Assembly (NCBI RefSeq): GCF_030580675.1
Contig: NZ_JAUQUB010000007.1
Coordinates: 1 to 62,520, forward strand
Reading direction: 5' to 3'
DNA: 62,520 nt
DNA from: Antiquaquibacter soli
Lineage (GTDB): Bacteria > Actinomycetota > Actinomycetes > Actinomycetales > Microbacteriaceae
Positions 43,479-52,819 of the stretch are shown in pieces. How positions within the stretch are numbered: position 1 is the first letter of the stretch; each line of letters begins with the position of its first letter. The notes under the pieces were generated by a model. The model saw only the letters and a list, made by a program, of their open reading frames with translations. It was not told where the DNA came from and searched no databases. The translations under genes and the position numbers were made by a program.

Positions 43479-44336
43479 CTATCCGCGCCAGTCCCTCGGG
43501 CTCGAGCCGAACCGCTCCCGGAAGTACGCGGCGAACCTCGACGCGGAGCCGAACCCCAGATCGGCGGCGATCGCGGACACGGCGGCGGCGGGATGCGCCC
43601 GCAGCCGCACCGCGGCCGCCTCGAGCCGGCGCTGCCGCACCGCGTGCGCCACCCCCTCGCCGTCGAACGCGCGCTCGAGCGTGCGCGGTGAGACGCCGAG
43701 CGCGGCGGACAGGAATCCCACGCCCAGCCGGAAGTCGCCGAGGTGCTCGTCGATCATGCGGTCCGCGCGGTCGCGCAGCGTCGAGGCGGATGCCCCGCCC
43801 GAGGCGACGAGCTCCACGACGGCCCGGACTGCGGTCCCCGCGGCGGGGTCGCCGCCGACCGGGAGGTACTCGAGGGCCGAGGTCACCGCGCGGCCGACCC
43901 GGCCGAGCTCGACGGTCCGGATGGGCCCGTGCAAGCGCCCGTAGGACTCGGCGACTCCTCCGGGGACGCACACGAAGACGAGCGAGGTGTCCTCGGCGTA
44001 GGCGACGTCGAAGCTCTCGGCCGCGGGGATGACGATCGTGCTTCCCGCGGCGACGCGCTCGACGCCGCGGCGGTGCGCGAGCTCGCCCGTGCCGGAGACC
44101 GCGTACAGGATGAACACGCTCGAGTCGTCGGAGTCCGCGGCGATGCGCCGGCGGGCCCGGATCGGGCTGACGCTCGTGCCGAGCACCGTCAGGCCCGCGG
44201 CATCCGACGACGACACACTCGCCGAGAAGGCGCGGTTCCGGTCGGCGACGATCTCCTGCGGCACGAGCGAGAGCGCGACCGCGTCCCGGAAGGAGCGCAG
44301 GCCGCGATCCCCGACGAACGACGCGGGCTGTGCCAT
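43479..44336 (-). CDS. AraC-family regulator
   Basis: The 285-aa protein has an N-terminal cupin-like ligand-binding domain and a C-terminal double HTH with IAADLGFGSASRFAAYFRERFGSSPRDWR. TAGCAT lies 6 nt before the ATG (leaderless). It probably activates the hydrolase-amidase pair that begins 83 bp downstream; this rests on position only. Confidence 0.88.
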   Translation of the reverse strand: MAQPASFVGDRGLRSFRDAVALSLVPQEIVADRNRAFSASVSSSDAAGLTVLGTSVSPIRARRRIAADSDDSSVFILYAVSGTGELAHRRGVERVAAGSTIVIPAAESFDVAYAEDTSLVFVCVPGGVAESYGRLHGPIRTVELGRVGRAVTSALEYLPVGGDPAAGTAVRAVVELVASGGASASTLRDRADRMIDEHLGDFRLGVGFLSAALGVSPRTLERAFDGEGVAHAVRQRRLEAAAVRLRAHPAAAVSAIAADLGFGSASRFAAYFRERFGSSPRDWRG

Positions 44337-44397
44337 GCGCCGATGCTAGTGCTGAAGTGTTTCGAGCGCGCTACGAGCCCCCCTCCTCCGACCCCGA

Positions 44398-44479
44398 CCG
44401 AAACGACGGAGATCGGCGCGGGATGTGACCTACTGCAGCGCGCAACGGACGGTCGCGCCCCGCAACTCCGTCGTTTCGG
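44398..44479. repeat. intergenic inverted-repeat element, copy B
   Basis: Arms CCGAAACGACGGAG (44398-44411) and their complement (44466-44479) flank a 54-nt core with an inner GGCGCG/CGCGCC stem. The arm GAAACGACGGAGATC is shared with copy A at 8637-8722. The element lies between the AraC promoter and the LacI stop; no ORF. Confidence 0.75.
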
Positions 44480-44525
44480 GGTGAGGGGAGAAAGGAGGTG
44501 AGGGAAGGGAGGAAGCGCCCCGCGC

Positions 44526-45566
44526 TCACACCGCCCGCGTCGACTCGCGCACCACGAGCGTCGTCGGCAGCGGGGTGGTCTCGGTCGCGGTATCGGGCTC
44601 CTCGATCGCGATGAGGACCTTCTGCATGACGAGGCCGCCGAGGGATGCGAAGTCCTGGCGCACCGTCGTCAGGGGCGGCAGCAGGTACGCAGCCTCGGGC
44701 ACGTCGTCGAACCCGACGATGCTCACATCCTCGGGAACGCGGAGCCCCCGGGCGTGCAACGCCGAGACGAGCCCGAGCGCCATGTAGTCGTTCGCCGCAA
44801 AGACGGCGGTGCCGGGCTCGATGCCCTCGAGCTGCATGCCGAGTTCGAAGCCGGACTTGGCCGACCAGTCGCCGTGGCTCACCTCCCCCACGACGAGGCG
44901 GTGGGCGGTCATCTCGTCGCGCCAGCCGCGCAGCCGCTCGATCGCGTCTGGCGCCTCCGTGGGGCCGGCGAGGTGCACGATCGACCGGTGGCCGAGCTCG
45001 ATGAGGTGGCGCGTCGCGGCACGCGCCCCCCGGTACTGGTCGATCGAGACGATCGCGGGGCTGCGCCGCGAAGTCGCGACAACGGCGACGAGCGGGATGC
45101 TCAGCTCGAGTCCGAGCACGACGTCGAGCACCGCGATGTCCGAGACGACGAGCACGATCGCGTCCACGCGCTGCCGCAGGAGCGATTCGACGATCGCCCG
45201 GACACCGGAGGGGTCGGAGTCGAGCGCGCTCACGGTGTCGACGCTGAAACGGGCTGCGCGTGCGGCGATGTTGAAGTTGACCGCGATCGACGTCGGACCG
45301 TACTCGGAGCGACCGGGAGTGATGAGGCCGATCGTGCGCGTGCGCCGGGTGACGAGGGCGCGCGCCGCGGGCGACGGACTGTAGCGCAGCTGCGCGATCG
45401 CTTGCTCGACCCGCGCCTTCGTCGCGGGGCGCACGTTCGGCACGTTGTTGAGGACGCGGGACACCGTCTGGTGGGAGACCCCTGCGAGCCGGGCGACGTC
45501 GAAGATGTTGGCGGCGCGGGCCGGCTTGTCGTCGCCGCTGCGCCCGCCGGTCTCACTCACCGTCAT
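44526..45566 (-). CDS. LacI-family regulator of the sugar ABC operon
   Basis: The 346-aa protein has the LacI headpiece (IFDVARLAGVSHQTVSRVLN, NVRPATKARV) and a periplasmic-binding-type sensor domain. Its start overlaps the stop of the second ATPase gene by 14 nt, so it is the last gene of the ytf-like operon. It probably binds repeated ATGTTAG-N2-TTCACAT sites ahead of ytfQ or the paired GTAACGT boxes. Ligand is unknown, perhaps galactofuranose or a related sugar. Confidence 0.9.
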   Translation of the reverse strand: MTVSETGGRSGDDKPARAANIFDVARLAGVSHQTVSRVLNNVPNVRPATKARVEQAIAQLRYSPSPAARALVTRRTRTIGLITPGRSEYGPTSIAVNFNIAARAARFSVDTVSALDSDPSGVRAIVESLLRQRVDAIVLVVSDIAVLDVVLGLELSIPLVAVVATSRRSPAIVSIDQYRGARAATRHLIELGHRSIVHLAGPTEAPDAIERLRGWRDEMTAHRLVVGEVSHGDWSAKSGFELGMQLEGIEPGTAVFAANDYMALGLVSALHARGLRVPEDVSIVGFDDVPEAAYLLPPLTTVRQDFASLGGLVMQKVLIAIEEPDTATETTPLPTTLVVRESTRAV

Positions 45567-47079
45567 CGGGCTGCGCGATCATCGCGAGGAGGGAGTCGAC
45601 GGTCAGCGCGTCGCTCTGCAGAGTGGCGACCGCTCGCCCGTCGCGGAGCAGAGTGATGCGAGAGGACACCCTCAGGACCTCCTCGAGCTCCGCTGAGATG
45701 AAGACGACAGACATCCCATTGTCGGCCAATTCGCCGACGAGCCGTTGCACCTCGACCTTCGCGCCGATGTCGATTCCGCGGGTGGGCTCGTCGAGCACGA
45801 GGATGCGCGGGGCGAGGGCCAGCAACCTGGCGAGCAGCACCTTCTGCTGGTTGCCGCCGGAGAGCGTGCCCGCGAGCTGCTCGGTGGAGGAGGGACGGAT
45901 GCCGAGCGCCTCGATCCAGCTGGCGGCGAGTTCCTTCTGCCGGGAGTGCCTCATCCGCCGGAAGATCCCGCGCTGGGCCTGCAGCGCGAGGGTGATGTTC
46001 TCGCGCACGGTCAGCTCGCCGATGATGCCCTCGGTGCGCCGGTTCTCCGACGAGTACGTGAGCCCGTACCCGATGGCGCGGCGGGGGTTGCGCGGCGAGA
46101 TCACGACGCCATCGAGGGCGATGGTGCCGTCATCCGGCCGGTCGATGCCGGTGAGGAGCCGGGCCACCTCGGTGCGGCCGGAGCCGAGCAGCCCCGCGAG
46201 ACCGAGCACCTCCCCCTCCGCGAGAACGAGGTCGACGCCCTCGAGTCGGCCGCGGCCGAGGCCGCGCACGTCGAGCATCGCTTCCTCGCCCGACTCGACC
46301 GGTTCCGAGCGAGGCCGCACGACGAGCTCGTCGGCAGAGCGTCCGAGCATCTTCTGCACGAGGTCGATGCGCAGCAGCTCCCGCGTGAGGTACTCCCCCA
46401 CGAGCTTGCCGCCGCGCAGCACCGTCACCCGGTCGCAGATCTCGTAGACCTGGTCGAGGAAGTGGGAGACGAAGAGGATCGCCACCCCGCGCTCCTTGAG
46501 CTCGCGGATCACCCGGAACAGCTCCGCGACCTCGTCGAGGTCGAGGCTCGAGGTGGGCTCGTCGAGCACGAGCACCTTCACGTCGGCCGAGATCGCGCGC
46601 GCGATGGCGATGAGCTGCTGGATGGCGAGCGAGTGGCTGGAGAGCGTCGAGGCCGGGTCCACGTCGAGCCCGAGTTCGCCGAGCACGGCCGCGGCCTCCC
46701 GCCGCATCGCCTTCCAGTCGATCGCGCCCCACCGTCGCGGCTCCCGGCCGAGGAGGATGTTCTCCGCGACGCTCAGGTTCGGCAGCAGATCGATCTCCTG
46801 GTAGACGGTGCGGATGCCCGCCCGTTGCGCGTCCGCGGGAGAGCCGAAGTGCACCGGCTCCCCGTCGAGGACGATGTCACCGGCATCCAGTCGCAGCGCT
46901 CCCGTGAGCCCCTTGATGAGGGTGGACTTGCCCGCGCCGTTCTCCCCCATGAGCGAGTGGACCTCGCCCGGGAACATCCGGAAGTCGACGCCGTCGAGCG
47001 CCGTCTCGGCCAGGAAGCGCACCGTGGCTCCCGTGACCTCGACGACCGGTCGCGCGTCGTCACTCACAGGCACCATCAT
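45553..47079 (-). CDS. second sugar ABC ATPase (RbsA/MglA-type)
   Basis: The 508-aa protein holds two ABC domains: Walker A GENGAGKSTLIKGL in the first, a degenerate GLLGSGRTEVARLL in the second, and LSGGNQQKVLLAR. It is a full-length paralogue of the ATPase at 49172-50716. The operon encodes only two permeases and one binding protein, so the extra ATPase is unexpected. The start at 47079 is followed by further in-frame start codons within a few residues, so the exact N-terminus is unsure. Confidence 0.88.
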   Translation of the reverse strand: MMVPVSDDARPVVEVTGATVRFLAETALDGVDFRMFPGEVHSLMGENGAGKSTLIKGLTGALRLDAGDIVLDGEPVHFGSPADAQRAGIRTVYQEIDLLPNLSVAENILLGREPRRWGAIDWKAMRREAAAVLGELGLDVDPASTLSSHSLAIQQLIAIARAISADVKVLVLDEPTSSLDLDEVAELFRVIRELKERGVAILFVSHFLDQVYEICDRVTVLRGGKLVGEYLTRELLRIDLVQKMLGRSADELVVRPRSEPVESGEEAMLDVRGLGRGRLEGVDLVLAEGEVLGLAGLLGSGRTEVARLLTGIDRPDDGTIALDGVVISPRNPRRAIGYGLTYSSENRRTEGIIGELTVRENITLALQAQRGIFRRMRHSRQKELAASWIEALGIRPSSTEQLAGTLSGGNQQKVLLARLLALAPRILVLDEPTRGIDIGAKVEVQRLVGELADNGMSVVFISAELEEVLRVSSRITLLRDGRAVATLQSDALTVDSLLAMIAQPDDGE

Positions 47080-47112
47080 GCCCGCCCGGAGCGCCGATCG
47101 ACCACCCGCGGT

Positions 47113-48132
47113 CTACCGTCTACTGGACCGCGCGACGATGATGCGCTGCACCACGACGAACAGCAGCAGCAGCGCGCCGATCGTGATGCGGGTCCAGGAC
47201 TGCTCGGCGCCGAGGAACGAGATGACCGTCTTGATCGACCCGTACACGAGCACGCCGATCATCGAGCCGAGCACGTAGCCGCTCCCGCCCGTGAGCAGCG
47301 TGCCGCCGATGACGACGGCGGCGATCGTGTCGAGCTCCGTGCCGATGCCGTTGAGCGGGTACGACGCCCCGGTGTAGGCGGTGAACACCACCCCGGCGAG
47401 GCCCGCGCACACGCCGCTCACGACGTAGGCGAGGAGCTTGGTGCGCACCACCGGGAGACCCATCAGCCGGGCGGACTGCTCGTTGCCGCCGATCGCATAG
47501 ATCGTGCGGCCGAAGCGCGTGTAGGCGAGCAGGAGCGCGCCCACGATCACGACGAGGATCGCGAGGATGCCCGTCGGCGTGATGAACCAGCTGCCCGGTG
47601 CCGCCTGGATGCGCGTCGACTGCAGCCACAGGATCGCCGGGTCCTCGACGCGGATCGACGACAGGCTCACCATGAAGGCCAGCCCCCGCGCGGCGAACAT
47701 CGCGGCGAGCGACGCGATGAACGGCTGCACGTCGAAGTACTGCACCATGATGCCGACTGCGAGCCCCATGGCCGCCCCGATGAGGAGCATCACCGGCACC
47801 ACCACGCCGACGGGGAGCCCGTCGCGGAGCAGGCTCGCGCCGAGCATCCCGGTGAAGGCCATCACCGCGCCGACCGAGAGGTCGATGCCGCCGGTGAGGA
47901 TGACGAAGGTCATGCCCACGGCGAGGATCAGCAGGTACGCGTTGTCCAGCAGGAGCGAGGAGATCACTCGCGGCGTGAGGAAGTTGCCGAAGTACGCCTG
48001 GGCTCCGATGAACATCACGATGAGGATCGCGAGGGCGGCGAGCACGGGGATCCACGAGGCGCGCCTCGAGAAGAAGCGGCGCAGCGCACCCGACGCGGAT
48101 GCCCGCTCCACGGTTACCGGGATGCCGGTCAT
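47113..48132 (-). CDS. yjfF: sugar ABC permease (YjfF-like)
   Basis: The 339-aa BPD_transp_2 protein has about eight to ten helices with LTGGIDLSVGAVMAFTGML, the family core signature. In E. coli YtfT and YjfF form the heterodimeric galactofuranose permease. ATG overlaps the upstream permease stop (ATGA). Confidence 0.88.
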   Translation of the reverse strand: MTGIPVTVERASASGALRRFFSRRASWIPVLAALAILIVMFIGAQAYFGNFLTPRVISSLLLDNAYLLILAVGMTFVILTGGIDLSVGAVMAFTGMLGASLLRDGLPVGVVVPVMLLIGAAMGLAVGIMVQYFDVQPFIASLAAMFAARGLAFMVSLSSIRVEDPAILWLQSTRIQAAPGSWFITPTGILAILVVIVGALLLAYTRFGRTIYAIGGNEQSARLMGLPVVRTKLLAYVVSGVCAGLAGVVFTAYTGASYPLNGIGTELDTIAAVVIGGTLLTGGSGYVLGSMIGVLVYGSIKTVISFLGAEQSWTRITIGALLLLFVVVQRIIVARSSRR

Positions 48133-49175
48133 GAGGCCACCTCCGAGCCGCCCTGCGGCGACGAGTTGCGGGGGCGCAGCGCCTGGGAGGCGCGCGCGAG
48201 GACGGAGCGCAGCCGGGGCGACTGCACGAGGACGACGATCACGACGACGATCGCGAGGAAGAGCGGGCTCACCGCGGGCGGGACCCCGAGAAACGTGATC
48301 GTCGACTTGAGCGTCTGGATCGTGAAGACCCCGACCACGGTTCCCGCGAGGCTGAACTTGCCGCCCATGAGGGAGGTGCCGCCGAGCACGACGGCGAGGA
48401 TGGCGTCGAGCTCGATGTAGAGACCGGCGGCATTCGCATCCGCCGCCATGATGTTGGAGCTGTACAGGATGCCCGCGAGCCCGGCGAGCAGTCCGCTCGC
48501 CGCGTAGGCGCCCCAGATGATGCCGCGCGAGCGCACCCCCGCGAGTCGGCTCGCCTCGGGGTTGATGCCGACCGCCTCGGTCAGCACGCCGAGCGCGGTG
48601 CGCCGCTCGAGGAGGGCGACGACGACGACCGCCGCCATCGACACGTAGAGCGCGAACGGCAGGCCGAGCACGTAGCCCTGGGCCATGAACTTGTAGGGCT
48701 CGCTGTTGATGGTCGTGATGAAGCCGCCCGTGATGAGGAGCGCTATCCCGCGGCCGGCGAGCATGAGCACGAGCGTGGCGATGATCGGCTGGATGCCGAC
48801 GACGGCGACGAGGAAGCCGTTCCAGACGCCGAGGACCAGGGCGACGAGCACACCCACGACGATCGCGACGAGGACGGTGCCGAGCCCGTTCGGGTCCGAC
48901 GAGCCCTCGATGATCGTGAGCGCGACCGCCCCCGACACCGCCATCACAGCGCCGACGGAGAGATCGATGCCGCGAGTCGCGATGACGATCGTCATGCCGA
49001 GCGCGACGAGCATGAGCGGCGCGGAGTTGCGCAGGATGTCGATGAGCGGCCCGTACAGCTGACCGCCCTGCACCGTGATGCTGATGAACGACGGTCGCGC
49101 GATCGTGTTGATCACGATGAGGGCGACGAGGGCGAGCACCGGCCAGAACAACCGGTTCTTGAGGATGCGTTTCAT
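48129..49175 (-). CDS. ytfT: sugar ABC permease (YtfT-like)
   Basis: The 348-aa protein has IATRGIDLSVGAVMAVSGAV and a hydrophobic core like its partner. It lies directly after the ATPase in the same order as E. coli ytfQ-ytfR-ytfT-yjfF. ATG 49175 overlaps the ATPase stop (ATGA). Confidence 0.88.
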   Translation of the reverse strand: MKRILKNRLFWPVLALVALIVINTIARPSFISITVQGGQLYGPLIDILRNSAPLMLVALGMTIVIATRGIDLSVGAVMAVSGAVALTIIEGSSDPNGLGTVLVAIVVGVLVALVLGVWNGFLVAVVGIQPIIATLVLMLAGRGIALLITGGFITTINSEPYKFMAQGYVLGLPFALYVSMAAVVVVALLERRTALGVLTEAVGINPEASRLAGVRSRGIIWGAYAASGLLAGLAGILYSSNIMAADANAAGLYIELDAILAVVLGGTSLMGGKFSLAGTVVGVFTIQTLKSTITFLGVPPAVSPLFLAIVVVIVVLVQSPRLRSVLARASQALRPRNSSPQGGSEVAS

Positions 49176-50716
49176 GCCACGTTCTCCGGGCTCTCGAGTG
49201 CCCCGTCGGCGATGAAATCGACGAGGTCTCCGACTTCGATGTCGTGCGAGGTCAGCTCGCCGATCTTACGACGATCGCGCATCACGACGACACGGTGCGC
49301 GAGGCGCAGCACCTCCTCGAGCTCCGAGGAGATGAAGACGACGGACATCCCCTGGGCGGCGAGCTCGGCGACCTTGCGCTGGATGTCGGCCTTCGCGCCG
49401 ACGTCGATGCCGCGCGTCGGCTCGTCGAGGATGATGAGCTGCGGCGCCGTCGCCAGCCAGCGCGCGAGCAGCACCTTCTGCTGGTTGCCGCCGGAGAGGT
49501 TCTTGATGAGCCGGTTCGGGTCGGCAGGTCGCACCCCGAGGGCGGCGATGTACTCGTCGACGAGCGCGGCCTGCTCGGCGCGGCCGACCTTGCGCAGCCA
49601 GCCCCGCTTCGCCTGGATGCCCAGCACGATGTTCTCCGCGACCGAGAGGTCGCCGATGATGCCCTCGGCACGGCGGTCCTCCGAGGAGAACGCGATGCGC
49701 TGGTCGATCGCGTGCCGCGGGGTGGTGATGCGGGCGGGCGTGCCCCGCACCTGCGTCGAGCCGGAGTCGGCGCGGTCGGCGCCGTACAGCAGTCGCGCGA
49801 GCTCGGTGCGGCCGGAGCCGAGGAGGCCGGCGAAGCCCACGACCTCGCCGTCGTACACGCTCACGTCGGCGGGCTCGAGAACGCCCTTGCGACCGAGGTC
49901 GCTCGCCTCGAGAACGGGGGCCGCGTCCCGGTCGATCTCACGGGCGGCGCTGCGGGAGAGCGCGTCGAGCTCATCGAGCTCGCGGCCGATCATGAGCGAG
50001 ATCAGTTCGCCGCGCGGCAGCTCCGCCGCGGGGTACTCGCCGACGAGCATCCCGTTGCGCAGCACCGTGAGGCGATCGGAGATCTCGTAGACCTGGTCGA
50101 GGAAGTGGGTGACGAAGAGGATGGCGACTCCGCGATCGCGTACGTCGCGCATGACGGCGAAGAGCTGCTCGACCTCGCTGCGGTCGAGGCTCGAGGTCGG
50201 CTCGTCGAGCACGAGCACGCGGGCCTCGCCCACCATCGCGCGGCTGATCGCGACGAGCTGCTGGATGGCGATCGAATGGGTGGACAGCGCCGAGCGGGTG
50301 TCGATGTCGAGACCGAGGTTGGTGAGGTGACGGGCGGCCTCGCGATGGGTGGCCTTCCAGTCGATGAGCCCGGCGCGGCGCACCTCATGGCCGAGCATGA
50401 CGTTCTCGCCGACCGAGAGGTTCGTACAGAGGTTGACCTCCTGGTACACGGTCGAGATGCCGGCGGCCTGGGCATCCGCCGTACCGCGGAAGACACGCTG
50501 CTCCCCCGCGACGGTGATGGTGCCGCCGTCGATCGGGTAGACGCCGGTGAGCGCCTTGATGAGCGTCGACTTGCCGGCGCCGTTCTCGCCCATGAGGGTG
50601 TGGACCTCGCCGGAGCGGAGGACGAAGTCGACTCCGTCGAGCGCCTTGACGCCCGGGAACTGGATGGTGATGCCGCGCATCTCGACGATGGCGGGCTGCG
50701 CGGGGGCCGCGGTCAT
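49172..50716 (-). CDS. ytfR: sugar ABC ATPase (YtfR-like)
   Basis: The 514-aa protein has two ABC domains: GENGAGKSTLIKAL and a degenerate GLLGSGRTELARLL, with LSGGNQQKVLLARWLATAPQ. It is the primary ATPase, placed between binding protein and permeases. Degeneracy of the second Walker A is normal in this family. A 90-bp gap separates it from ytfQ. Confidence 0.9.
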   Translation of the reverse strand: MTAAPAQPAIVEMRGITIQFPGVKALDGVDFVLRSGEVHTLMGENGAGKSTLIKALTGVYPIDGGTITVAGEQRVFRGTADAQAAGISTVYQEVNLCTNLSVGENVMLGHEVRRAGLIDWKATHREAARHLTNLGLDIDTRSALSTHSIAIQQLVAISRAMVGEARVLVLDEPTSSLDRSEVEQLFAVMRDVRDRGVAILFVTHFLDQVYEISDRLTVLRNGMLVGEYPAAELPRGELISLMIGRELDELDALSRSAAREIDRDAAPVLEASDLGRKGVLEPADVSVYDGEVVGFAGLLGSGRTELARLLYGADRADSGSTQVRGTPARITTPRHAIDQRIAFSSEDRRAEGIIGDLSVAENIVLGIQAKRGWLRKVGRAEQAALVDEYIAALGVRPADPNRLIKNLSGGNQQKVLLARWLATAPQLIILDEPTRGIDVGAKADIQRKVAELAAQGMSVVFISSELEEVLRLAHRVVVMRDRRKIGELTSHDIEVGDLVDFIADGALESPENVA

Positions 50717-50806
50717 GGTTGTTCGATCCCTCTGTCGGTGGCGTGGCCGCCGGGGCCGAGCGGATGCCCGGCCCCGGCGGTCACGGGTGATGGAGCTGAC
50801 CGTCCG

Positions 50807-51772
50807 TTAGTACGGGCGGGTCGGGAGCAGCTCGATCGCGTCCTCCTGGGTGAACGCGCCGTCCGGCACGATGTAGGCCTTGTCGACCGATTCGCCCGCG
50901 AGCACCTTCTTGACGAGGTCGGCGACCTGGTCGCCGAGGAGCGGGTTGCACTCGACGATGTAGTTGAACTCGCCGTCGGCGAGGGCCTGCATGCCGTCCT
51001 TGACCGCGTCGATCGTGACGATCTTGATGTCCTCACCGGGCGTGAGGCCAGCGGCCTTGATCGCGTCGAGCGCGCCGAGCCCCATGTCGTCGTTGTGCGC
51101 GAACAGAACCTGGATCTCGCTGCCGTACTTCTGCAGGAAGCCCTCCATGACCTTCTTGCCGCCGTCGCGGGTGAAGTCGCCGGTCTGCGAGTCGAGCACG
51201 TTGATGGACGTGCCGTCGATCGCCTCGGCGAAGCCCGTGGCGCGGTCGAGCGCGGCGGACGAACCCGTCGTGCCCTCGAGGATCACGAGGTTGGTGGGCT
51301 CGGCGCCGAAGTTGTCGGCGACCCACTCACCGGCGGTCTTGCCCTCCTGCTTGAAGTCGAGGCCGACCCACGTGGCATACAGGTCGTCGCTCGCGCTGAC
51401 CGTGCGGTCCTCGAGGATGACGGGGATGCCCGCGTCCTTGGCCTCCTTGAGCACGTCGTCCCAGCCGTCGACCGTGATGGGCGCGATGACGATCGCGTCG
51501 ACGCCCTGGTTGATGAAGCTGCGGACGGCGGCGATCTGCGCCTCCTGCTTGTTGTCGGCCGCGTTGAAGATCAGCTCGAAGCCGTTCTCCTCCGACAGCG
51601 CCGCCTTGAGCGACTCCGTGTTGGCGCTGCGCCAGCCGCTCTCCGAGCCGGTCTGCGCGAAGCCGACGGTGATGAGGTCGTCGTCGCCGCCTCCGCCCGT
51701 GTTGGCTGCGCAACCGGTCAGCGCGAGTGCCGCGATGCCGAGGGCTGCGATTCCACCGAGAACTCTCTTCAT
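50807..51772 (-). CDS. ytfQ: sugar ABC substrate-binding lipoprotein (YtfQ-like)
   Basis: The 321-aa protein has a lipobox (ALALTGC) and closely follows the YtfQ pattern: TVGFAQTGSESGWR, QGVDAIVIAP, DSQTGDFTRDGGKKVMEGFL, and FAHNDDMGLGAL. YtfQ of E. coli binds galactofuranose with high specificity. AAGGAGG precedes the ATG at 51772. The signature residues are well kept, so a furanose sugar is the likely ligand. Confidence 0.9.
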   Translation of the reverse strand: MKRVLGGIAALGIAALALTGCAANTGGGGDDDLITVGFAQTGSESGWRSANTESLKAALSEENGFELIFNAADNKQEAQIAAVRSFINQGVDAIVIAPITVDGWDDVLKEAKDAGIPVILEDRTVSASDDLYATWVGLDFKQEGKTAGEWVADNFGAEPTNLVILEGTTGSSAALDRATGFAEAIDGTSINVLDSQTGDFTRDGGKKVMEGFLQKYGSEIQVLFAHNDDMGLGALDAIKAAGLTPGEDIKIVTIDAVKDGMQALADGEFNYIVECNPLLGDQVADLVKKVLAGESVDKAYIVPDGAFTQEDAIELLPTRPY

Positions 51773-52092
51773 TCCCAAAACCTCCTTGTTCGGGCCCGGC
51801 CGAGCCGGGTGCGTGGTGTCAAGTCCTGCCGCGCACGCGAATGGCGTCATCGACATTGGACCAAATGTTAGCCTTCACATTCGAGTGCGGCGCAAGTCCG
51901 AAATGTAACGTTTCGGTAACGTGGCCCGGGAATCAGGCAAGTTTCGCGGTCACGGCGACCGTCGCTGGTGGCCGCCCGGGAACTGATGTGATGGCTGCGT
52001 GAGCCTTCACATCGTGATGTTAGGGTTCACATCAACAATTCCGGTCTATTTCGGCGAAACCGCGCGCTGACCGGCTCTTTTGGTGAGCTGGC
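51773..52092. promoter_or_regulatory. 320-bp control region of the ytf-like operon
   Basis: No ORF is credible here. ATGTTAG-N2-TTCACAT occurs at 51865-51880 and 52017-52032, and AGCCTTCACAT recurs at 52002-52012, making three TTCACAT sites. GTAACGT is repeated at 51905-51911 and 51916-51922, 11 bp (one turn) apart. GATGTGA (51985) pairs with TCACATC (52007) as a larger inverted repeat. These are likely LacI and possibly a second regulator's operators. The start of the SDR-free region begins with AAGGAGG of ytfQ. Confidence 0.6.
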
Positions 52093-52809
52093 TCAGCCGA
52101 ACTGGATGCCTCGAACGCGGTGCCCCACGGCGATCGACTCGCCGCTCACGGCGGCCGCCGCATCCGACGCGAGGAACGCCACGAGCGCGGCGATCTGCGA
52201 CGGCGAGGACTCTCCCCCGCGACCGAGGGCGACCTCCGCGCTCGGCGCATCCGTCACATTTCCCGGGTTCACGACGTTGACGGTGACGCCCGATCCGGCG
52301 AGCTCGTCGGCGATCGCCTTGGCCGACGTGTTGACGACGGCGTTTCGAGCCGCAGCCGTGACGGAGCCGCTCAGCCACGCGTTCTGCCCGCTGATCTGGA
52401 TGATCCGGCCGAAGCCGGCCGCGCGCATGACGGGCACCGCGGCCTCGGTCATCCGCAGGTACCCCATCGCCTTGCCGTCGATCGCGTCGAGCACCTGCTC
52501 GGCGTCATGATCGCGGGCGGGGTCGAGCGTCCCCGCGGACGGGGCGGCCGTGTTGACGAGCACGTCGAGGCGGCCGTGCGCCGCCAGCACCTGGTCGACG
52601 GCGGATCGGGCGGATGCCGCATCCCGGGTGTCCACGACGACGGTGCCCGCTGCCCCGACCTCCGCCTCCGCCACCTCCAGCTTCTCGGGGGTGCGGCCAC
52701 CGATCACGACCACTGCCCCTTCCTCGACGAAGGTGCGGGCGATCTCCCGCCCGATGTAGCCGGCACCGCCGACGACGAGAACCACGCGACCGCGGAGACC
52801 CAGATCCAT
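52093..52809 (-). CDS. SDR-family protein lacking the Tyr-Lys active site
   Basis: The 238-aa Rossmann protein has a variant dinucleotide motif VVGGAGYIG and the NTAA segment. At the place of the catalytic YxxxK it has A-x-x-x-N (AAARNAVVNTSAK), so ordinary SDR redox chemistry is unlikely. The Ser of ISGQN is kept. TAGCCT lies 7 nt before the ATG and overlaps the TAG stop of the next gene upstream. It could be a binding or regulatory SDR, or use other residues. Confidence 0.75.
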   Translation of the reverse strand: MDLGLRGRVVLVVGGAGYIGREIARTFVEEGAVVVIGGRTPEKLEVAEAEVGAAGTVVVDTRDAASARSAVDQVLAAHGRLDVLVNTAAPSAGTLDPARDHDAEQVLDAIDGKAMGYLRMTEAAVPVMRAAGFGRIIQISGQNAWLSGSVTAAARNAVVNTSAKAIADELAGSGVTVNVVNPGNVTDAPSAEVALGRGGESSPSQIAALVAFLASDAAAAVSGESIAVGHRVRGIQFG

Positions 52810-52819
52810 ACCTTCGAGG

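Noticed and set aside
45745-48420. 891-aa open frame antisense to the sugar ABC operon
   Set aside because: Shadow of conserved ATPase and permease genes; composition Arg/Glu/His-rich without motifs.
49244-51871. 875-aa open frame antisense to ytfR/ytfQ
   Set aside because: Shadow frame; real genes on the minus strand have clear Walker and lipobox motifs.
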